NCBI GenBank assembly: GCA_015143295.1
Contig: CM026564.1
Coordinates: 16,976,416-17,040,415 of the forward strand
DNA from: Tetracentron sinense
Lineage: Eukaryota > Streptophyta > Magnoliopsida > Trochodendrales > Trochodendraceae
DNA length: 64,000 nucleotides
Direction of reading: 5' to 3'
The notes under the pieces were generated by a model. The model made no database searches and had not been told where the DNA came from. It saw nothing but the letters and a program-made list of their open reading frames with translations. Every line of letters begins with the position of its first letter. Positions within the stretch are counted from its first letter, which is position 1. Below are positions 57,730 through 64,000 of the stretch, piece after piece. Position numbers and translations under genes: made by a program.

Positions 57730-57900
57730 ACCACCGATCGCTCGGTCCATGGAACGATTGATCGGTCCAAAACCGATCGATCGGTAGCTATCGACTGGTT
57801 AAGATTTTTGTATGGGGAAATTTTCTAGAGAGTAGATTTTTAACCGACCGCTCGGTTATGAAACCGATCGCTCGGTATCGACCACCGATCGATCGGTGTA
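57730..57900. repeat. palindrome cluster (accgatcgatcggt type)
   Basis: At least five variants of accgatcgctcggt, aacgattgatcggt and accgatcgatcggt in 170 bp inside the nested LTR. They resemble the gatcgatc cluster at 20,033-20,183. Confidence 0.8.
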
Positions 57901-58842
57901 TCGTGTTTTGCAGAAATTTCAGTAAGGGTGTTTCGGTCTTTTGGCGTTTCACTCTTTACTCTTAAGGGTTGCCCGAGCCTTTAGGGCTCATTTACAACAC
58001 TTAGAGACATTTGAGAGTTAGAGAAAGAGGAGAGGGCGATTTCTAACCTAGGGTTTCCATTTGGGGAAGAAATCAAAAGGGGTGAAGACTTAGATCAACC
58101 TCAAGCCCATTTTCTTCAAGATTCAAGCTCAAGAACTCGTGGAGCTCGTGTTCCAAGCTAGGACAGCGCCTCACGAACGTTTTTGGAGGAGTTTTCTTCC
58201 TCATTGATCAAGGTCGGTACCTTTTGCTACCCTCCTAGTTATAGTTCTTTATTTTTCTTCCCTTATTCCTATTATCATTTATTTTCCTTCATCTATATGT
58301 GTTATGAGATGGGTTGTGTGAATGGTGAATGGAGATGGATGTTGGCGAATGGATGCTGTGTGGATGATGTGATGAAAGAAATGGGGAAGGGCATTGCACC
58401 AATAATAAACATACAAGCATGTTGTGAATATGAACCCACCTAGAAAAGCATGTGATAGGCTTAACAAATAATATACTCACCATGTTTGATGAAATTCCAA
58501 GGTGAAAGAAATGAATTGTAAATTAAGGAAATGTATGCTTAATTAATTGCGGAAATTGTCAGGAGCTATGATAGTGTGCCTTCTTGTTTTCCCTAAATTA
58601 CATGAATATTGAATTGCTCAAATGATTGATGTTCTATGTGTTGTCAACTCTCCAAATGTCATATTTAAATTTAAATGCAAGTATGTACACGCTTCCACGA
58701 GCACGACATGCATGACATGAATTTACCGAGGTTTTCAAGAACGAAGTTTAGAGGTGGGACATATCCTACGATATGTTTTACCACATTTTTCACAAGAAAA
58801 CAAGAACAAACATACCACGAGGGTACTCCCCTCACTCACAAG

Positions 58843-58970
58843 TGCATGCATAAAGAAGGGAGCCCCTTCCCTCTCAAGTGCATCTTATAAAGAAGGGTCT
58901 CCCTTCCCTCTCAAGTGCATTGCATAAAGAAGGGTCTCCCTTCCCTCTCAAGTGCATCTCACAAAGATAT
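58843..58970. repeat. tandem array, three units of about 46 bp
   Basis: Unit: aaagaagggtctcccttccctctcaagtgcat, with cttat/tgcat spacers, three times inside the nested LTR. Each unit contains the near-palindrome aagggtctccctt. Confidence 0.85.
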
Positions 58971-59859
58971 CTTACAAGTGTATCTCACAAGTTACATGAT
59001 CACAAGCAAGCACGCATGTCATGACATGACACGTACAACACGCTCGACAAGATCAAGCAAGACAAACATGACAAGCTTTCAAGTACGAAAAGGATATTTC
59101 AAGTCAAGTCAAGCGCACAATGATTTCAAGAGGTTTTATCGGCTTTTACGAAATGCAAGCATGAATATAAATTGCTTTACTTCTTGGTATGACATGAATT
59201 GTTCCCGTTTTACATATATGAATTGCTCCTGAATTATGTATTGCCATTTTTATGCTATGACTATTGGTTAGTATTTGGTATCCACTGAGTATTCCATGCT
59301 CAACCGTACTTCTTATGTCGGCAGGTGATAGCAGTGGCTGCTCCTTTTGACATCTGTGCTCCTGGCCCATGGGTGGAGGAGGAGTACGTCGAGAAACCTT
59401 TGGAGGAACCTCCGGTAGAGGGCTACTATTAGGTAGTGGTTGTAGATTCTGAGTGGATAGAGTTGTGGGTGAGTTGAGAGATGTATATCCATGTATTTTG
59501 GCGGGCCTGTCCGCACTTTCTTTTGGATTTCTTTTGTGTAACTTGGATCACATATATGTATATACATAGAGGTTGTTAGTCTTCCGCTGAGTTTTATAGT
59601 TTATGTTTCCGCTATTTACGTCCTCTATTGTATATGCTCTATGGGTTTTTGTAGGATGGTTTGTCAAGCAAGTCTTGTAAGTCATAATTAGTCGTCCAAA
59701 GTCCACTCTAACTCCTAGGGTGGGTTTTGGGTCGCGACAATGCTGATCCAGTGAACAAATATCTCAGTGACTGCATGATTTTATCGTTTGACGATTCGTC
59801 GCTCTAAAATAGCTTATGGTGCAAGTTGGATGATGCCATCATTAGTAATTGTGGGAAGC

Positions 59860-60454
59860 TCAGTAGAAGTGATAGCCTTGAAACCTAACTGTTTTTGAAG
59901 TTATGAAACATGAAAAACAGGGAGAATTTGGGTACCATTGGGGAGATCTAACTTGTATGCAACGTGACCATTGTGCACTTGAACTTTGTAAGGGCCGAAG
60001 AAGCGTGGAACAAGCTTTAAGTGAGCACCTTAGAGTCACATAATTTTGTTTGTATGGTTGGAGCCACATAAAAACCCAATCACCCACCTGAAACCTTCTT
60101 TAAGTGCGCTTTTTGTCGGCCTGCATTTTCATTCGTTGGCGGGCAGTATGTACATTCTCTTTAACAATGCGCATGATCATCATGGTTGCGTAACTCGGGG
60201 TCAACATGATGCACTAATGAAGTGGCCATTGTAAGATATGATTGTTGGCCCCAGCGGGGACTGTCCATGTACAACTTCATAAGGGGACATCTTTGTTGCC
60301 TCATGAAAGGTGGTATTATACCACCACTAAGCCAAGCTAACCATCGAACCCATTGTTTTGGCTTGGCCCCTATAAAACAATGAAGGTAAGTTTCAAGGGT
60401 GCGATTCACCACCTCAAATTTGCCCATAGTTTGAGGATCGTACACAGTGTTCAT
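59860..60454 (-). pseudogene. gypsy integrase C-terminal half
   Basis: Minus strand: YDPQTMGKFEVVNRTLETYL and CFIGAKPKQWVRWLAW (60,454 onward, with the third catalytic Glu in FEVVN), then in other frames the GPF-type region and KVGDWVFMWLQPYKQ (60,087). Frameshifts separate the pieces. After it the frame reaches EIFVHW at the nested-LTR junction. Confidence 0.82.
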
Positions 60455-60490
60455 GCGTAGTTGAGTGCCATGGAGGTGCCATAATTCCTT

Positions 60491-60877
60491 TCAAAAGTCA
60501 CTAACAAAGATTGGGTCTCGATCACTTACTATCGAAATTGCCATACCATGCAACTTGAAAATATTGTCAATGAAAATGTGAGCCACTGAAGCCGTTGTAT
60601 ATGGATGTGACATGGGCACAAAGTTGGTGTATCTGGAAAGTCGATCAACCACAACAAAGATGACAATGTACCTTTGTGATTTTGGGAGCCCATCAATGAA
60701 GTCCATCGAGATATTACTCCAATTGCGATCAGGAATGGGTACCGGTTGAAATAAGTCGGGAGGGTGAACATGTACATATATACTTCGTTGGCAAACATTA
60801 CATTCCCTAACATAAGCTATAATTTCAGATTTCATACCTTGCCAATAGAATGCACTTGATATCCATTTGTACGTCAT
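60491..60877 (-). pseudogene. gypsy integrase N-terminal and core
   Basis: 128 codons: YKWISSAFYWQGMKSEIIAY, VRECNVCQR (zinc-binding Cys pair), NWSNISMDFIDGLPKS (first catalytic Asp), VVVDRLSRYTNFVPMSHPY, FKLHGMAISIVSDRDPIF (second catalytic Asp). Open and well conserved. The first third is duplicated at 60,900-61,151. Confidence 0.9.
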
Positions 60878-61118
60878 CTTGTAACCTTACAATCTGCTCT
60901 TATGATTTTGGGAGCCCATCAATGAAGTCCATCGAGATATCACTCCAATTACGATCAGGAATGGGTAGCGGTTGAAGTAATTTGGGAGGGTGAACATGTA
61001 CATATTTATTTCGTTGGCAAACATCCCATTCCCTAACATAAGCTTTAATTTCAAATTTCATACCTCGCCAATTGAATGCACTTGATATCCATTTGTACGT
61101 CTTCTTGTAACGTGAGTG
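60677..61118 (-). repeat. tandem duplication of integrase start, period about 226 bp
   Basis: The blocks 60,677-60,890 and 60,903-61,118 (tgattttgggagcccatcaa ... gatatccatttgtacgtc-tcttgtaac) match at roughly 90 percent. The upstream copy (61,151-60,900, YKWISSAFNWRGMKFEIKAY to DFIDGLPKS) stops where the downstream copy begins. This arose by unequal exchange or slippage after or during element decay. Confidence 0.9.
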
Positions 61119-61738
61119 TCTGGCAATTGGTGAAACATACAATTTCATCAAATTTTTTGTGCGAATTAGTAAAGTAGATGGTAAGACAACACGTCATTTT
61201 CAACGAAGAATTCCATCATGAACAAAATAATGTGGACTAGTAGTGTCCCCTTTGTTGATCCGATGAATGATATCGTTGAGCCATTTGTCATCGTTGTAAG
61301 AATCCTTGATAGCATGGAGATCATCTCAAAAGGCACGTGATATAGCTGCTAGTGTACCATGCTCAAAAGCGTCTAGATAGTGCATCTTCAAAAGAAACTC
61401 TCATTTCCTTCTTTTTCTTCTTCTCCAGAGCAAGAAAAGTTAGGGTTGTAAAATGAAACCTTATATCATCTTAAGGTTGTATCTATATGACAAAAGTTTA
61501 TGACTTTTAATCTAAGTCGTAGATCTCATTAAAATCTTATCTTTAATTAAGTTTTTGATGTGGTGTATGTGTGCAGCATATTAATGTGTAAGTGGTCTTT
61601 TAATTTCTTGGGTTACTACACCCTTTCTCGGTATTAATGTCGGATGTCGTAGTTGCTGTTAATGGCATGGGGTTTGGTTCTAAAAAATCGTGAATATCTC
61701 CAGTTAGTCGCAACAGATTCCTCATGTGGCGAAGCTAG

Positions 61739-62400
61739 CTAAAACGCATGGGCTAGTGTTAATGGTTGGAACATTTTGACTCCAACTCGTATGTCATCCC
61801 ACAACCTCAAAATAAAACAAGCAATCAGGGTTGTGTGATTAACCAACCTCTCAAACTGTGTTTGATAGTCACGTATGGATGGTGGAAGCTTGTCGAAGTT
61901 TCGCGAGTACACCACTTTGGTCCTCATTTTTAAGTGTCTGAACTGCGTGTGCAATGCTTGTGAAAACTGTGGCCATGAAACCATACAACAGTCTTTTCCA
62001 ACCACCGGAACCATGGAATAGCATCCACTCTGAGGGTAGGAATGCTAATTCAACCATTTGATTCTCTGGAATGTTGTTGAAACGTTGAAATTGTTTAGCG
62101 GTGTACAACCACCATTCAGGATCTTCATAGTTGAATCGTGGGAAATCAAGGTGAACAGTACGAGTTTGGATTCTAGCACTATCCACAACCTCCTTGGTTT
62201 GAAATTGAGTATTATGCACTTCTTCATCATCAGGTGGATGAGATTGCTGCCGCACCGTGTCATCATATTTTTCTGTGAGACTAGATAATTTTTGCAACAT
62301 ATCAGCTACAACCCGACCTTGTTCTTCCCAACCTTCCTTAAGAGATCGGATCTCTACCTCCACTTTTTGAAATTTGGTCTCATACCCATCATTTGTCATG
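61739..62400 (-). pseudogene. gypsy gag
   Basis: A Met at about 62,400 follows the PBS by a few bases. A coiled-coil-like start (KFQKVEVEIRSLKEGWEEQG) leads to VHLDFPRFNYEDPEWWLYTA and KQFQRFNNIP, the gag (capsid-like) domain start. After a shift near 61,990 it continues WPQFSQALHTQFRHL and PSIRDYQTQFERLVNHT. The zinc knuckle is not seen, probably lost with the pol deletion. Confidence 0.83.
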
Positions 62401-62412
62401 GTCCCTTGATAG

Positions 62413-62428
62413 TGTTGCTCTGATACCA
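62413..62428 (-). promoter_or_regulatory. primer binding site, initiator tRNA-Met
   Basis: Minus strand TGGTATCAGAGCAACA, five bases after the LTR end. TGGTATCAGAGC is complementary to the 3' end of plant initiator tRNA-Met, the usual primer of many plant LTR retrotransposons. Confidence 0.9.
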
Positions 62429-62433
62429 AATGG

Positions 62434-62668
62434 TGTAATCCCCGAATCACATGAATTTCAGCACCCCTAAAAGCAAAATAAGTAGAAGAATGAGAGAGAA
62501 AGTGGATTGTTTCGAGGGAGTCCAAACCTCCTAAGTTCCCTTGGAATGATTGTATTCAAAACTTAACTCTTAAAACTTACATGACTTATTTAAATAGTCT
62601 AGCATCCTTTAATTAGGAATGATTGCCATAAATCAACATGCTAGGAATAACATTCTAAAAACGATAAG
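62434..62668 (-). repeat. gypsy 5' LTR, truncated
   Basis: Ends ...GGGATTACA next to the PBS. It is homologous to the 3' LTR, but its outer part is cut at about 62,668 where unrelated sequence beginning ggctgtgttcggttcatgg starts. Two indels, including a 17-bp one, separate it from the 3' LTR. Confidence 0.8.
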
Positions 62669-63044
62669 GCTGTGTTCGGTTCATGGTCCTTTTAATTTTG
62701 ATCTCCTTCATCGAGTTTCTCTTTCCTTTCTCGTAAACCATGACTTTGGAGCTTTGAACCAGATGAATCCAGAGACTGTCTTTGCATTATCAGAAAGAGA
62801 GGAAATGTCACTTAGCGGGGTTTCGTTGTTCTAGCTTTTAATAGTAAGTTTTCACTTTTATCTTTCTCTCTTTTGCTAATCATCATTGTTTTCATATTTG
62901 CCCTCTATTGTTTTATTTATTTTCTATTTTATCCTATATAGTGAACAAATCATAAATAAATACGTGGACAAATAACCGAAGGTATGAGAATTTCTATATT
63001 TTCTCTTTAATGTTTTTCAAAAATAATTTAATATATGGAAATTG

Positions 63045-63099
<55 letters not shown>

Positions 63100-64000
63100 T
63101 AAATGACCTAGGATATGGAATTGCTATATTTTCTCATCAGGGCCCGTTCTTTTACGAAGACTTAAAAGGTCCTACACTTTGTAAGTTTTGTAATATATAA
63201 AATAAAACGATCAAAATAATAAAAAATTTAAAAATACATTCGAACCACTATTGGTCATATTTATTTTTAGAGCAGTGCTTAGCGGACCATGGGTCCGTTT
63301 CATATCGTACCCTCGTGTCTTTGTGTCCCTTTTAGCAACCCTTTAACCTTGCTTAAGCTTAACTAAATTAAAACTAAGATTTTGGTTTATTTTTTTTGAA
63401 AGACCATGGTTGGATTGCTTAACCCTAGGGGTGAGTGAATCTTAACCACAATAGGTGAGTATTTAAAATTGGGGCGTGGACCAATGAGGACCGGCCATTC
63501 CGTTATAAAATGGGAACCATGGGTACATTTAACTATTTTCTTTATTTTTATCGAGAATTCAAAGAAGCCATACGAGGATTTTGCTAAGCCTGCTCATGCA
63601 ACACCTAAGCTAAGTAATTATATGATACCTGTATGTATTCAAATCTCTCCGGTTCAACTAGGTTCATAGTTCTTGAATTTCTACGCAATTCAAGATCGAG
63701 GAAAGGAAGTTTGGAATAAAAATTAAAAAGTAAAAAAATTAAAAATTGAAGAGGGTTACTCTTGTAATTTTTAAAACATATTTAAAAGAATATAATTTAA
63801 TTTTACTGGAAAATGACTTACAGGTTATTGAAATAAATGTCACTTTTCGACAAAGTGTTTTTTTTTTTTTTGTAAAACATTTTACTTGCACATGATTTTA
63901 TGCTCAAAGAAACACCCAAAAATGATATTTTCCATGGATTTGAATTGTTTTCCCCAATTTTACATCGAAACAAATGGGGCAATATGAAAAAATATCTTGT
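62669..64000. other. no gene recognised; AT microsatellite
   Basis: It begins with ggctgtgttcggttcatggt, an end seen in plant hAT-like MITEs, but no partner end was established. A long (AT)n tract is at 63,047-63,096. A stretch at 63,255-63,535 contains ccatgggt near both edges and may be another fold-back element related to 50,811-51,151 (shared gattcactca...cccta motif). No coding evidence. Confidence 0.45.

Larger units (their letters stand above)
57397..59739 (+). mobile_element. nested solo LTR (2.34 kb) with TSD ATGCT
   Basis: Starts TGTAGAGCCCCGGAAC, ends GGGTCGCGACA, and is flanked by atgct at 57,392-57,396 and 59,740-59,744. Leaving out the insert and one TSD copy, the gypsy frame runs on from EIFVHW into ATWEL and FPDFN, which proves the nesting. 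It contains a palindrome cluster (57,730-57,900), a three-fold repeat (58,843-58,970) and a block similar to 23,440 (EEEYVE type). No gag or pol. The frame at 58,183-58,443 lies inside it and is not a gene. Confidence 0.92.
56936..62668 (-). mobile_element. Ty3/gypsy element, deleted, with nested LTR
   Basis: Minus-strand order: 5' LTR (62,668-62,434), PBS for initiator tRNA-Met (62,428-62,413), gag (62,400-61,740), a short RNase H/integrase linker (61,400-61,160), integrase with a partial duplication (61,151-59,860), a nested solo LTR (59,739-57,397), the last coding residues, a polypurine tract (57,306-57,294) and the 3' LTR (to 56,936). Almost the whole protease-RT-RNase H block is gone. 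The integrase extension ends in a chromodomain-like EIFVHW...ATWE segment, so it is probably a chromovirus. The outer end of the 5' LTR is missing, so no TSD can be tested. Confidence 0.87.

Noticed and set aside
58183..58443. 86-codon frame with Tyr/Phe/Cys-rich sequence
   Set aside because: It lies wholly within the nested solo LTR, which has a defined TSD; overlapping frames on the other strand are equally open.
40017..64000. WD40 exons completing the BEACH gene
   Set aside because: I looked for the family's GH...WD-type and conserved linker segments on the plus strand and found none.

Overview
The window is nuclear DNA of a flowering plant, probably a dicot-like angiosperm with an intron-rich, retrotransposon-rich genome; the species cannot be told from the sequence. 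The evidence is GT-AG introns of up to about 10 kb, plant L1-type LINEs, Ty1/copia and Ty3/gypsy remnants, solo LTRs, MITE-like elements and broken copies of plant genes. I see no intact protein-coding gene, no RNA gene, no CRISPR array and no prokaryotic feature.

Backbone (468-40,016, + strand): a duplicated, non-processed pseudogene of a SPIRRIG/BCHA-type PH-BEACH protein. More than twenty exon pieces can be followed in order, from a segment upstream of the PH domain through almost the whole BEACH domain. The 5' part lies outside the window, and the C-terminal WD40 part is absent although 24 kb of downstream sequence is present. Lesions include three in-frame stops (18,383; 30,790; 31,836), several frameshifts, an exon apparently missing between 18,992 and 29,066, a LINE inside a coding exon (30,858-31,391), a 31-bp tandem duplication (39,460) and a lost splice acceptor (39,902). 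Its introns house most of the mobile elements: two solo LTRs with target-site duplications (1,048-3,237 and 6,004-7,302), a 4-kb LINE (12.1-16.2 kb, minus), smaller LINE tails (20.7 and 22.2 kb), a 5.7-kb pair of abutting LTR-like sequences (23,126-28,840) and a rearranged copia element (35.5-38.6 kb).

Second gene remnant (43,601-48,488, + strand): the 3' exons of a gene resembling the plastid S1-domain RNA-binding protein of the At1g12800 type. It reaches a natural stop codon but carries frameshifts and lacks its 5' part. Between it and the BEACH pseudogene lie minus-strand LINE/RNase H and copia remnants.

Distal part (48.5-64 kb): a SINE-like retroposon with TSD, a 341-bp fold-back MITE with TTA TSD, a third copy of the solo-LTR family, an AP2/ERF transcription-factor pseudogene (56.0-56.6 kb) whose stops look like CpG decay, and a minus-strand Ty3/gypsy element (56,936-62,668) with LTRs, an initiator-tRNA-Met primer binding site, a gag, a partly duplicated integrase and almost no reverse transcriptase. 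A 2.34-kb solo LTR with a 5-bp TSD is nested precisely in its 3' coding end.

There is no new multi-gene system here. What is unusual is how clearly the decay and nesting history can be read, and the family of solo LTRs sharing a rigidly spaced core motif and GC-rich palindromes.
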